Assembly (NCBI GenBank): GCA_038891035.1
Contig: JAWAEW010000003.1
Location: forward strand, 21,854 to 85,853
Length of the DNA: 64,000 bases
Origin: UBA10161 sp038891035
Lineage (GTDB): Archaea > Micrarchaeota > Micrarchaeia > Anstonellales > Anstonellaceae
Direction of reading: 5' to 3'
Positions 43,770-52,394 of this stretch are shown in pieces (the stretch's first letter is position 1; each line of letters begins with the position of its first letter). Both the position numbers and the translations under genes were made by a program. The notes beneath the pieces are model-generated. The model ran no database searches and had not been told where the DNA came from. It worked only from the letters and a program-made list of their open reading frames with translations.

Positions 43770-44584
43770 CCGTCTTCCTGCAGCTCATAGAAAATAGTTT
43801 CGCCTGGATAAATTTGAATCCCCTTGCCTTCTATGAACTCAAACGGGCATAGTTTTTCCGAATGACGCTTGCCGCGCATCTTTAGTACCTCAATTGCCCG
43901 GTAGCGGGCAGACTGGTGCCGAGGATGATGGAGCACTATTACCCCATCTGCAAGGTATTCCATCCCAGACATGCCATGTTCTAAAATTGAGGGTTTTCCT
44001 TCTGCAGAAAGAAGGGTGGTGCATTTCCATTTGTGCAGAAGCTCAAAAAGCAAAAGTTGGGCTTCTCTTGCCTGATAGGCAGATTCAAAAAGCATAGTGT
44101 AGGAAGTCAGCGAGTCAATCGCAAGTCTTTTTGCGCCAATTGAAGATATAGTATCCCAAATTAGGCCTCCACCCTCTTCTACAAGCTTTCTTACTTCGTG
44201 AGGGCGGTAACTTATAGAAGCAAACAAGTTTTGCTGCTCAAGCGAAACAAAATCGAACCCGAAATTTTGCATATGCTTGAAAATTGTTGAACTTGGCTCT
44301 TCAAAAGACAAAAGCACGCCCGGGTCACCGTACTGGACTGCACCATTGTAGAGAAATTGACAAAGAAATGTGGTTTTTCCGCACCCAGGCCCTCCCAAGA
44401 CAATAGTTGTAGAAGCTTCCTCAAGAGGGCCACCCATCAGCTCATCTAGCCCAGGAATCCCAGAAGGCACTGCGCCCTCAGGCGTTTCCTGTACGGCCTC
44501 GGTGGGCTGGAACTGTTCTGGAACAACTACTTTGCCTCTTTTTATTGGCTGCACTGTTGGCTTTAACTTGGAGGAGGAAGCCAT
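43766..44584 (-). CDS. KaiC-like RecA-fold ATPase
   Basis: About 272 residues from ATG 44584; two upstream ATGs (44593, 44590) are also in frame. After about 40 residues of low-complexity tail comes a single KaiC/RadA-type domain: S-G-I-P-G-L-D-E-L-M-G-G, Walker A G-G-P-G-C-G-K-T at about 64-71, and a Walker B-like L-A-I-D-S-L. This single-domain KaiC family in archaea is mostly uncharacterised and often linked to signalling or surface motility. The ATTTATAAAA element at 44606-44615 is 26 bases from ATG 44584. Confidence 0.85.
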   Translation of the reverse strand: MASSSKLKPTVQPIKRGKVVVPEQFQPTEAVQETPEGAVPSGIPGLDELMGGPLEEASTTIVLGGPGCGKTTFLCQFLYNGAVQYGDPGVLLSFEEPSSTIFKHMQNFGFDFVSLEQQNLFASISYRPHEVRKLVEEGGGLIWDTISSIGAKRLAIDSLTSYTMLFESAYQAREAQLLLFELLHKWKCTTLLSAEGKPSILEHGMSGMEYLADGVIVLHHPRHQSARYRAIEVLKMRGKRHSEKLCPFEFIEGKGIQIYPGETIFYELQEDG

Positions 44585-44605
44585 AAGCATCATTCTGCTG
44601 AGAAC

Positions 44606-44615
44606 TTTTATAAAT
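44606..44615. promoter_or_regulatory. TATA element between the divergent KaiC-like genes
   Basis: TTTTATAAAT is centred 26 bases from ATG 44584 (minus) and 43 bases from ATG 44654 (plus); near-symmetric, it may serve one or both genes. Confidence 0.5.
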
Positions 44616-44653
44616 CTGCAGCGCGCCTAAATGTCGCCGAACACCGTGATAAG

Positions 44654-45352
44654 ATGCCAGCAGATCTTTTACTTCCAACAGGAATAAAAAATTTGGATGA
44701 CATCTTGGGAGGCGGGTTGCCACTGCAAAGCAATGTCATGCTTTATGGCGACCCTCTTTGCGGCAAAAAGCCACTTTTGATGCAGTTCATATACGAAGGG
44801 CTTAAGATGAATATTCCTGGCATATTTGTTTTGGTTGATTACGGATTTGAAGAATGGAAAGGAATGATGGAAAGCTCTGGATGGGAGCTAAATCAATATG
44901 AACAGAATGGTCTGCTCCAAGTAATCGACTGCTATTCAAAACAATTTGATTCTTCATTGGAAGATGAGGGGATAGTTTCATATGTTGTAGGGAATGATCT
45001 TTCAAGCATTTCGATGAACCTGTCTGCCCTCCAAGACCAAATAGCTCAAATCGCTGAAAATCATCGCTTAGGCTTTCATTCAATTTCTTCACTTCTTGAG
45101 ACCAACTCCCCAGAAGCAGTTTTCCGATTTATGCAATTCATCACTGGCAAGGCCAGAAGAAGCGGCTGCACCGCCATGTATGTAGTTGAAAAAGGAATGC
45201 ACGACGAAAAGCATGTTAGAATGCTTGAGCATTTGATGGATGGCGTAATAGAGTTCAGCGAAGATAAATTGAGAGTTCGCGGGTTGATGGGAGCTTCCAG
45301 CTCCTACCATCATTATGAAATAGGACCAAATGGTCTGATAATCAAGGTGTGA
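44654..45352 (+). CDS. KaiC-like protein with degenerate P-loop
   Basis: 232 residues. It keeps the KaiC opening T-G-I-K-N-L-D-D-I-L-G-G-G-L-P and the RecA-like order of segments, but the P-loop at 32-39 reads G-D-P-L-C-G-K-K: the Thr/Ser after the conserved Lys is replaced by Lys. The Walker B-like segment is also unclear (L-G-F-H-S-I-S-S). It may bind but not hydrolyse ATP, or act as a regulatory partner of the active divergent paralogue at 43766 (inference). The small membrane gene starts one base after its stop. Confidence 0.75.
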   Translation: MPADLLLPTGIKNLDDILGGGLPLQSNVMLYGDPLCGKKPLLMQFIYEGLKMNIPGIFVLVDYGFEEWKGMMESSGWELNQYEQNGLLQVIDCYSKQFDSSLEDEGIVSYVVGNDLSSISMNLSALQDQIAQIAENHRLGFHSISSLLETNSPEAVFRFMQFITGKARRSGCTAMYVVEKGMHDEKHVRMLEHLMDGVIEFSEDKLRVRGLMGASSSYHHYEIGPNGLIIKV

Positions 45353-45353
45353 G

Positions 45354-45601
45354 ATGGAAAGTGGGAAGGAAGTTTTTGGACTTGCTGGCCTAATTCTGAT
45401 ACTGATTGGCTGGGTAATGGAAATCGGAAAAAAGCAAAAAATGCCGATAAAATTTGCAGCACTGTATGCAGCAGGCAGCCTATTTTTGACAATATACAGC
45501 CTTCAATAGGGAGTATAATTTTTGCAATTCTTAACGGTGCAGCTTGCCTGGTTGCTGCAACAAAAATCCTGCAAAGCCTCACGAAAAGAAAAGAAATATA
45601 A
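45354..45601 (+). pseudogene. Small membrane protein gene interrupted by a frameshift
   Basis: From ATG 45354 (GGTG just upstream) one frame encodes 51 residues with two hydrophobic segments, ending at TAG 45507-45509. A second frame (-1) picks up directly at G-S-I-I-F-A-I-L-N-G-A-A and continues with a third hydrophobic segment to a basic end (L-T-K-R-K-E-I) at 45601. Joined, the pieces form one short three-helix protein like small membrane proteins with a Y-S-L-x-x-G-S-x-x-F-x-x-L-N pattern. Either the gene is broken, read by -1 frameshifting, or a sequencing error is present. Confidence 0.5.
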
Positions 45602-45627
45602 ACACTTTATAACACTAATAAACACAT

Positions 45628-46464
45628 ATGCATATAAGATTTTTGCCTAAGAAAAAAGAAAACACTGCGTTTGTGCGGAATGAAGACCGCAAAATCGAAT
45701 TCCTAAGGCATTTCTTGGAAAAAACATCTGAAGAAAACGGCCTAAGCCGACCCTATCTCGAAATAAAAAAGAGCGACTACGCTTTTGCGTATGTAAAAAA
45801 GAGGCCGTTAAAATATACTATCACTTTTACAACTTCGCTCATCCAAAAGCTTGATGCTGAAGAGATCAAGGCAATTGCTGCACATGAGATATGCCACAGG
45901 AAAAAGCACTCAGCTTCGATTTTTGATTTGGCAATAGCCCCGGTGATGATTATCAACCAGTTTGCAATGTTTCACTTGCTATTTTTAGGCCTTTCTTTCC
46001 AAGATATCAAAGAGGCAGCAGCGATTTTTGGAGTAAGCAGCGCAATCCTTTACTTAAATCGATACAGACTGCACAAAAAAGAGCACGAAGCAGATGCCTT
46101 TGCAGCAAGCATAGTTGCAAAAGACAGCACAATAAACGCACTTTACAAAACATATAACATAAACATGCACAAGAGGGCAGAAAGAATATTGGTTTTACAT
46201 AGACTTTCTACAAGATTATTCGAGTTTGTCTCTGAGTTTGCAAAACGTGCAGTTCAAAATATGCCAGGCTGCTCAATACTTGGATTACTTCAAAATGCAG
46301 CTGAATCGTGCAGCAAAACACTTAGGAAAGTTTATGAGATTGAGATGAAGGCCGTCAAATGGCTGCTTGATGTATATGCGAAACTATATAGCTTAAGCCC
46401 ATATTCCACCCATCCAACAATTAAAAAAAGAGTAAAGGAGATTTCAAAAATAGGGGAAAGCTGA
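45628..46464 (+). CDS. M48-family metalloprotease
   Basis: 278 residues with H-E-I-C-H at 86-90 and the third ligand region K-K-E-H-E-A-D-A-F-A at about 150-159 (Glu then Asp), the pattern of M48 (HtpX/Ste24/Oma1) proteases. Two hydrophobic segments (about 101-122 and 127-143) between the zinc motif and the E-A-D-A-F region would be membrane-embedded. The C-terminal half is a charged helical region and ends S-T-H-P-T-I-K-K-R, also typical of M48. Expected to degrade or process membrane proteins. TATA-like ATATAAAC lies about 29 bases before ATG 45628. Confidence 0.86.
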   Translation: MHIRFLPKKKENTAFVRNEDRKIEFLRHFLEKTSEENGLSRPYLEIKKSDYAFAYVKKRPLKYTITFTTSLIQKLDAEEIKAIAAHEICHRKKHSASIFDLAIAPVMIINQFAMFHLLFLGLSFQDIKEAAAIFGVSSAILYLNRYRLHKKEHEADAFAASIVAKDSTINALYKTYNINMHKRAERILVLHRLSTRLFEFVSEFAKRAVQNMPGCSILGLLQNAAESCSKTLRKVYEIEMKAVKWLLDVYAKLYSLSPYSTHPTIKKRVKEISKIGES

Positions 46465-46542
46465 GACAGAGTCAATACCTATTTAAGCCTTTCTTTCCTT
46501 ATAGGTGCAGCTTTATTCTTCTACCTCTTTAAACATAAAAGA

Positions 46543-47220
46543 GTGGAGAATAGGCTTTTTGGAAATTCAGAGGCGATAGATATGGCGGCCAAGCACCCTG
46601 ATGCCGAAAAGAAGGTTTTGCAGACTGGAACCACCACTGTTGGGTTGGTTTGTTCTGATGGGGTAATAATGGCATCGGATAGGCGCGCTACCATGGGCTA
46701 CTTTATTGCGAGCAAGGATATATACAAGATTTACCAGATTGATGACTATCTTTCAATGACCATTGCTGGTGGAGTAGGAGATGCCCAGGCATTGATTCGG
46801 CTGATGCAGGCAGAAGCAAGCTTGTACAGGCTGAGAAATGGGAAAAACATGAGCGCAAAGGCGGCGGCAAACCTGCTTGCCAATATATTGCACAATTACA
46901 AATTTTATCCGTTTTATGTTCAGCTGCTTGTAGGCGGTTTTGTGGAGAAAAGCGAACTTTATTCGCTGGATGCACTTGGAGGTCTGACCGAAGAAAAGTA
47001 TGTTTCAACAGGCTCTGGCTCGCCAATTGCATACGGAGTGCTGGAAGAATCCTATAAGGAAGGTGGGTTGGTCCGTGACAATTTGAAGGTTGCTGCAAGG
47101 GCGATTGCTGCAGCGATGAAGAGGGATGCTGCAAGCGGGGAAAATGTAGATTTGGTATCCATCACAAAAGCAGGCTTCAAAAGATATGAAAAAAGCGAAA
47201 TAGAGAAGCTTTTGCAGTAG
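46543..47220 (+). CDS. psmB: Proteasome beta subunit
   Basis: 20S proteasome catalytic subunit. A propeptide of about 29 residues is followed by L-Q-T-G-T-T-T-V-G: cleavage after Gly29 exposes catalytic Thr30. Conserved D-R-R-A-T-M-G (Asp17 equivalent) and the Lys of S-K-D-I-Y-K-I (Lys33 equivalent) are present, as is the S-G-S-G-S motif. 225 residues. GTG 46543 is the outermost start; ATG 46582 inside the propeptide is possible and lies about 52 bases after a CTTTAAAC element. The alpha subunit is not in the window. Confidence 0.94.
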   Translation: MENRLFGNSEAIDMAAKHPDAEKKVLQTGTTTVGLVCSDGVIMASDRRATMGYFIASKDIYKIYQIDDYLSMTIAGGVGDAQALIRLMQAEASLYRLRNGKNMSAKAAANLLANILHNYKFYPFYVQLLVGGFVEKSELYSLDALGGLTEEKYVSTGSGSPIAYGVLEESYKEGGLVRDNLKVAARAIAAAMKRDAASGENVDLVSITKAGFKRYEKSEIEKLLQ

Positions 47221-47250
47221 ATGTTTAATTTTTTGCAAGAGGCGACTTAA

Positions 47251-49152
47251 TTGGACCTCAAAGAGATAGAGAAAAAGCTACATGAGCTTGTGCCAAATGA
47301 ATGCCGTCTCACTAAGGTTGAGGCAGAAGGGCTAGACATAGTAATATACCTAAAAGACATTGCAGCCTTTTATGCCAATGACCAGCTGATTAGAAAAATA
47401 GCCAGTGCTATAAGGAAGAGGATAGTTGTCCGCTCAGACCCATCTGCGTTATTGCCACCCGAGGAAGCACTAAAAGTCATAAGAGAGATTGTTCCCGCCG
47501 AAGCAGGAGTAAGCGAGGAAGGGATAAAATTCAATCCGGAATTTTGCGAGGTGAACATAGAAGCCTTAAAGCCTGGACTGGTGATTGGAAAAGGCGGGGC
47601 TACTTTGAAAGAAATCATACTAAAAACCCGCTGGGCACCAGTAGTTCTGAGGACCCCAACTATGCCTTCTTCTACAATTAAAGGAATCAGAAGCAGCATG
47701 CTGAAAGAAGCTTCTTCAAGGAAAAAATTCCTAAATGCACTAGGCAAAAAAATCTGCACTGCCTTTGACTCAAAAAGTGACTGGGTAAAAGTTACTGCTC
47801 TTGGAGGATTTAATGAGGTGGGAAGAAGCTGTGCACTTGTGCAAACACCGCACTCAAATGTGCTGATAGACTGCGGGATAAACCCTGAAACATTTGAGCC
47901 AAGCAAAGCCTACCCGTACTTAAATGCGATGAATTTGGAGCTGGACCAGCTGGATGCCGTAGTCCTCACACACGCTCACATGGACCACTGTGGCTTTGTA
48001 CCCTATCTTTACGCATACGGGTATGAAGGCCCCGTTTACTGCACACCTCCAACCAGGGATTTGGCAATATTGCTGCAGATGGACTTCATTTCTATTGCAA
48101 ACAAAAATGCTCAGTATTCCCCTCCATACGGGATAAAGGACATACAAAAGGAGCTTTCGCATATGGTTATAGTAGATTACGGTGAAGTTATAGATATAAC
48201 TCCTGAAATAAAGCTTACATTTTACAATGCCGGCCATATACTTGGAAGTGCTATGGTCCATTTGCATATAGGCGAAGGATTGCACAATTTAGTCTTTTCA
48301 GGAGATATAAAATATGGCTTTACAAGGCTTTTCGACCAAGCCAACACCGCCTTCCCGCGGGTGGAGACACTTTTTTTGGACAGTACTTATGGAGGCAGAA
48401 ATGACATACAGCCAAACCGGCATGAGGCAGACAAAAGACTGGTGGAGCTGGCCGTGCAAGTCTGTCAGAGAGGAGGAAAGGTGCTTATTCCAAGCTTTGC
48501 AGTTGGTCGCTCGCAAGAGATAATGCTGGTATTTGAGGAGTACGCATCCAAAAACAAAGATTTCAATTGGCCTGTATATCTAGACGGCATGATACTTGAG
48601 GCATCAGCTATACATACTGCATATCCTGAGTACCTGCGCCACAGCGTGCAGCGAAGGATTCTTTCTAATGATTCGCCTTTCGAATCTAGAATATTTGAGC
48701 CTGTCAAAAAGGAAAGACATGAGATTGCGGAAGGAGAGCCTGCTATAATAATTGCACCGTCGGGAATGCTTTCTGGTGGGCCGTCAGTTGAATACCTCAA
48801 ACTGCTTGCAGACGACCCCAAAAATGCGCTCTTTTTTGTAGGATACCAGTCTGCACTTTCGCTTGGAAGAAAGATACAGCGAGGGCAAAAAGAAATTGCA
48901 ATGATTGGTGACGACGGCAGGACTTTCCCACTCAAGATAAATATGCAAGTTGAAACTGTGGAAGGTTATTCGGGGCACTCGGACAGGAACCAGTTGATTT
49001 CTCTCCTGAAAAGCATGCGACCAAAGCCTGAAAGAGTTTTCACTCTGCATGGCGATGAGAAGAAATGCGAGGACCTCAGCCGCTCGATTTCGCATATAAT
49101 GCATATCGAATCGCGCGCACCCATGAATCTTGATGCAATCAGGCTGAGATGA
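47251..49152 (+). CDS. Transcription termination / 3'-end processing nuclease FttA (aCPSF1)
   Basis: 633 residues: N-terminal KH-type domains (about 1-145, including G-L-V-I-G-K-G-G-A-T-L-K-E-I), then a metallo-beta-lactamase domain with H-A-H-M-D-H at 241-246 and D-S-T-Y-G, and a beta-CASP insert, ending with E-G-Y-S-G-H-S-D-R and L-H-G-D. This order (KH + MBL + beta-CASP) is that of archaeal CPSF73-like FttA, which cleaves nascent RNA to end transcription. TTG 47251 follows AAGAGGCGA. It is 30 bases after psmB. Confidence 0.95.
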   Translation: MDLKEIEKKLHELVPNECRLTKVEAEGLDIVIYLKDIAAFYANDQLIRKIASAIRKRIVVRSDPSALLPPEEALKVIREIVPAEAGVSEEGIKFNPEFCEVNIEALKPGLVIGKGGATLKEIILKTRWAPVVLRTPTMPSSTIKGIRSSMLKEASSRKKFLNALGKKICTAFDSKSDWVKVTALGGFNEVGRSCALVQTPHSNVLIDCGINPETFEPSKAYPYLNAMNLELDQLDAVVLTHAHMDHCGFVPYLYAYGYEGPVYCTPPTRDLAILLQMDFISIANKNAQYSPPYGIKDIQKELSHMVIVDYGEVIDITPEIKLTFYNAGHILGSAMVHLHIGEGLHNLVFSGDIKYGFTRLFDQANTAFPRVETLFLDSTYGGRNDIQPNRHEADKRLVELAVQVCQRGGKVLIPSFAVGRSQEIMLVFEEYASKNKDFNWPVYLDGMILEASAIHTAYPEYLRHSVQRRILSNDSPFESRIFEPVKKERHEIAEGEPAIIIAPSGMLSGGPSVEYLKLLADDPKNALFFVGYQSALSLGRKIQRGQKEIAMIGDDGRTFPLKINMQVETVEGYSGHSDRNQLISLLKSMRPKPERVFTLHGDEKKCEDLSRSISHIMHIESRAPMNLDAIRLR

Positions 49153-49153
49153 A

Positions 49154-50581
49154 TCACGGCTGTGCTGGCTGTTCTGGAGGAGGAGAGGGGATTGCAGGGG
49201 GTATTTGCGGCTTTTTCCTTCTCTTGTCAATGTTTTCTTTGGTCTTTCGAATATACTCAATTATGAGTCGTGCGCTTTGCGCAAGATAAGCGCGTGCAAA
49301 GAAGAAAGCCACCAGAGTAGAAGTAAAAAGCACAGCAGCCACTACCACCATGTCATCCGTTTCCTGCTGCTTTGGCTTTACCTGCTGGGAGGACATATTA
49401 AGGTTTGCAGGGGTTGCCATCTGCGGCCTTACAAATGTCAGGTTGAGGGCCGCTTCAGCAGTTTCGTATTTGTTTGACGCGGTTATCTTGATTCTTGTAT
49501 CTGCAGTGATGCAAACCTCTGAAACAAAAAAGCTGCTTGAGGTATTGTTCACCTTTAGCGCAGTTTGCTTTTGGCCCTGCACTGCAAGCATCCGCACCCG
49601 CAGAGAGAGGTTGCGAGGGTCAGAAACATTTGCGAACAAGTCAAAGCAGTTCAGCTGCTTTTTAGGTGCAGAATCTGCAGAGACAATACGTAGAAGTGGA
49701 TGAAGCTTAAGCTCGACGGTTGTGTTGTTGCCTTCTGTAAGGTTCAAAGAAAAGCGGTAATCATAATCATACTCTCTTATTGTTATGTTAAGCGTTCCGT
49801 TCTTGTCGTACAGGAACCCTGCAAATCCATCCGAATCCGTATAAAGAGAATAGTTTTTTCCTTCAAAGGAAAACGAAATCCTTTTTTCTGCAAGCGGGGT
49901 GCCATTTAGGCTAAGGAAAACTACTGCCACACTGTGCTTGCCACTGCCTGCAACACTTCCCATCACCTCGCCTTCAAGAGGAGGAAGCTTTACCACTATT
50001 GTGGTTCGATTGTCTATCTTTGCTGCAGAGGAAGAATTGAAAGGAGTGCTGGCATTCATGTAGGATGCATAGCCTGAAAAGCTGAAATTCTGAGGGAATA
50101 GAAATCTTGCCCTTCCGTCTGCCGAAGTCTGCTTTTTTATTGGGATTTTGCCTGCAATCACCGCCTCTGCCCCACGCACTGGCTCATCTTTGGCTGAAAG
50201 CACCCTCACAAAATATTCCTCAAGCCTGAAAGGTACCACAAAAAGTATTGGCCTACTTTCTGATTCATTTATTGTGAACTTCTTTGTATCTCCTTGCCAA
50301 TAAATTGTTGAAACCTTGACTTGGATGTTTCTGGAAGCATGCGGCTCAGGGACACGGTTTGAAAGCATCGCGGAAAATATCCCGTTTGGGTTGGTCTCCC
50401 CGCTGATGAAACCGTCGGTTTCGGAAACCTGGCTTGCCTTCTGGTAAGTGACTGAGACTTGCGCCTTATCCACCGGCTTGCCTGCCAAATCCACTACGGA
50501 AATATTAAGGCTTGCAGTCCAAAGCGGAAATGCAAGCCCGGATAAAACCAACAAAAGCAAAACAGAAGCCAGGCCCCTCAT
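49154..50581 (-). CDS. Exported Ig/carboxypeptidase-regulatory-like domain protein, C-terminally anchored
   Basis: 475 residues with a clear signal peptide (about 1-23), three or more beta-sandwich units of about 80-90 residues (L-N-I-S-V-V-D-L-A-G-K-P-V-D-K-A-Q-V-S-V, R-V-L-S-A-K-D-E-P-V-R-G-A-E-A-V, V-V-F-L-S-L-N-G-T-P-L), many N-glycosylation sequons, then a membrane helix (about 415-433) and a Lys-rich, Pro-rich cytoplasmic tail. No enzyme domain. Likely a surface adhesion or scaffold protein. It ends one base after FttA, convergent. Confidence 0.75.
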   Translation of the reverse strand: MRGLASVLLLLVLSGLAFPLWTASLNISVVDLAGKPVDKAQVSVTYQKASQVSETDGFISGETNPNGIFSAMLSNRVPEPHASRNIQVKVSTIYWQGDTKKFTINESESRPILFVVPFRLEEYFVRVLSAKDEPVRGAEAVIAGKIPIKKQTSADGRARFLFPQNFSFSGYASYMNASTPFNSSSAAKIDNRTTIVVKLPPLEGEVMGSVAGSGKHSVAVVFLSLNGTPLAEKRISFSFEGKNYSLYTDSDGFAGFLYDKNGTLNITIREYDYDYRFSLNLTEGNNTTVELKLHPLLRIVSADSAPKKQLNCFDLFANVSDPRNLSLRVRMLAVQGQKQTALKVNNTSSSFFVSEVCITADTRIKITASNKYETAEAALNLTFVRPQMATPANLNMSSQQVKPKQQETDDMVVVAAVLFTSTLVAFFFARAYLAQSARLIIEYIRKTKENIDKRRKKPQIPPAIPSPPPEQPAQP

Positions 50582-50586
50582 TTTAC

Positions 50587-50736
50587 CTACTCCGAAGGCA
50601 GCTCTTCAAAGATTGGAGGATAAGCTTTTGCAAGCCTCAGCCTTGCACCGCAGTCCGGGCAATTTATGATATCCCCTTGCTGCAGATTGCTTGCTGGAAT
50701 GTGGAAGGTACATACAGGGCATTCTGAAACAGTCAT
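50587..50736 (-). CDS. LysW-like small zinc ribbon protein (49 residues)
   Basis: ATG 50736 to TAG 50587. It begins M-T-V-S-E-C-P-V-C-T-F-H-I-P and has a second pair I-N-C-P-D-C-G-A-R-L-R-L, giving a CxxC...CxxC zinc ribbon of LysW size and composition. True LysW carrier proteins end in E-D-W-G-E for side-chain attachment; this one ends F-E-E-L-P-S-E, so the carrier role is doubtful. It precedes the exported Ig-like protein gene by 5 bases. Below the length usually scanned for, so easily missed. Confidence 0.65.
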   Translation of the reverse strand: MTVSECPVCTFHIPASNLQQGDIINCPDCGARLRLAKAYPPIFEELPSE

Positions 50737-50772
50737 AGCAAAAAGACAGCTTGAAAGCTTAAAATGCCTCCG

Positions 50773-51375
50773 CTATTTTAGGCTTTGCAAAAATTCTGAA
50801 AGCTTCTTTGTGCTGACATCTTCTGATCTCACGATATTTTTCAGATCAGTAAACTTTTGTGTAATCCAACTGTTATCTTTTTTTGCTGCAAGCTCATTCA
50901 ACTGCAGCACTGCAGAAAGGAAAGGCTGCAGAAAATCGCTTTTGTAGCTTGGATTAGAAAGCAATGCCCCAAATGAATCAATTGCAAGGAGCGCTGACCT
51001 TCCTTTGCACTTTGACAAAATCTCCAATATGCCTTTTTCGTAATCCGCAAGAACGCGGGGATTTATGTTCTTATTGTAAAATATTCTGTGGAAGTGGAGA
51101 AAAATATAATCTGGTGCGATCTCTTCATTGGTTGCAAAAAACTTGCTGGCAACATCTTTCTTAGTTAGGGAGCTGAAAAGTCCCACTATGCTGTCCAGCT
51201 TGCCTATAAAATCTGCATAGTCCTCCTTGCGCAGATTCTTTACAAGGATTTCTGCAATATCCTCACTGCTATATGGCCAGTGTTTTTCAAGCCTTGAAAA
51301 AATTCTGTCCAAGTCCCTCTTTATTGTCTGTTTTTGGAGGGATTCGATCCTTGAAATAGATTCGAATTTCTGCAT
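50773..51375 (-). CDS. Helical cytoplasmic protein, unknown function
   Basis: 200 residues with no signal peptide or membrane helix. The sequence is mostly amphipathic helix (D-L-D-R-I-F-S-R-L-E-K, L-L-A-I-D-S-F-G-A-L-L) and resembles HEAT/ARM-like helical hairpins in a general way. I recognise no family. It is 45 bases downstream of the membrane gene at 51421 and 36 bases upstream of the zinc ribbon, in one minus-strand run. Confidence 0.55.
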   Translation of the reverse strand: MQKFESISRIESLQKQTIKRDLDRIFSRLEKHWPYSSEDIAEILVKNLRKEDYADFIGKLDSIVGLFSSLTKKDVASKFFATNEEIAPDYIFLHFHRIFYNKNINPRVLADYEKGILEILSKCKGRSALLAIDSFGALLSNPSYKSDFLQPFLSAVLQLNELAAKKDNSWITQKFTDLKNIVRSEDVSTKKLSEFLQSLK

Positions 51376-51420
51376 GGAAAAGAAAAAGACAAACGGATTA
51401 ATAAAGGTTGCATTGGGCGA

Positions 51421-51780
51421 TCAGAGTAAAAACCCAAAAATGATCCCTACAACAAAAGAAGCAAAGTTTGCCGCCAAAGAGGCAAAAAATGCCTTTCCCC
51501 AAGAAATCTTCTCAAGCAAAATCTTGAATAGGGCAGCTTCTGCAACTACCACGAATATTTCGTAGGATAGCACAAGAATGGGATAGACGAAAAACTCTAT
51601 GTGGATTAGAGGGATTTGGATGAGGTTTGGTGCTATTAGTAGAAAGAATATGCCATGCGTTAATGTGCTTGCAAACACGGAGCATGCAACTACAAGCGAT
51701 TTCTTTTGCTCCTTAAGGATAAAGAGAAGTACCGCGGTTTCAACTACAAGTGTGGCAAAAAGCAAAAGAAGGATAATCAT
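51421..51780 (-). CDS. Four-helix membrane protein, unknown
   Basis: 119 residues from ATG 51780, overlapping the TGA of the upstream gene (ATGA), which favours coupling. Four hydrophobic segments cover almost the whole chain, with short polar loops. The frame is open to 51804 but the coupled ATG is preferred. No family recognised. Confidence 0.55.
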   Translation of the reverse strand: MIILLLLFATLVVETAVLLFILKEQKKSLVVACSVFASTLTHGIFFLLIAPNLIQIPLIHIEFFVYPILVLSYEIFVVVAEAALFKILLEKISWGKAFFASLAANFASFVVGIIFGFLL

Positions 51781-52274
51781 GCCTTCCCCCTCTTTATTTT
51801 CCATATTGCTACTGCACTTGTAATTAGCAGCAAAACGATTGCAACAGCCGAGAGGTTGTCAGAATGGCTTGGGAAAACATTATCCACTTCCTCAAGTAAA
51901 AGGGTGTGGCTTGTTTGATTGTAAATTACGCGATAGCTTATCCAAACTGTCCTGCGTGGGTCGCTGTTTGGAAGATAAGCATAATTCTTAAGAGAAGCGT
52001 TAAGTTCAGGCTTTCCAGGGACATCCATCACAAGATAGTATGAGTCAAACTTGTAGCCTCGGTCAAGCGAAATCCATTCGCTTCCGTAGATAGGCTCGCG
52101 GGTGGAAGGCCTGGAATCCGCTGGTTTGTGAACAAGATAAAATGAAGCTTGAGGATATTCATTAAGATTTACAAACCGCACAAAAGTGGAAACACGATGC
52201 GCATCTGGAATGATAACGTCTGCTGCAAAGATGCCAAAAAAGAAGAGAAGAATCAGAACATGCAACAGCTTCAA
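51777..52274 (-). CDS. Exported protein with C-terminal membrane anchor, unknown
   Basis: 165 residues: a signal peptide of about 18 residues (K-L-L-H-V-L-I-L-L-F-F-F-G), a beta-type extracytoplasmic domain, and a C-terminal helix (V-A-I-V-L-L-L-I-T-S-A-V-A-I-W) ending in K-I-K-R-G-K. TTG 52274 is chosen because GGAGGTG precedes it by five bases. It starts the run 51777-49154 of membrane and surface genes on the minus strand. Confidence 0.65.
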   Translation of the reverse strand: MKLLHVLILLFFFGIFAADVIIPDAHRVSTFVRFVNLNEYPQASFYLVHKPADSRPSTREPIYGSEWISLDRGYKFDSYYLVMDVPGKPELNASLKNYAYLPNSDPRRTVWISYRVIYNQTSHTLLLEEVDNVFPSHSDNLSAVAIVLLLITSAVAIWKIKRGKA

Positions 52275-52394
52275 TCAAACACCTCCATTTGTATTGAAAA
52301 CGGAGAATATAAACATATTGTGGAGGTTGCATATTTTATGGCGCAAGCAAAATTAGAAAGATTCATAAATATAGTCCCAAAGTAAGTGAGTTAA

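Noticed and set aside
52149..52385. Plus-strand 78-codon frame before the MFS gene
   Set aside because: It overlaps the N-terminus of the 51777 gene on the other strand, which has a strong ribosome site and signal peptide; the product has no recognisable features.
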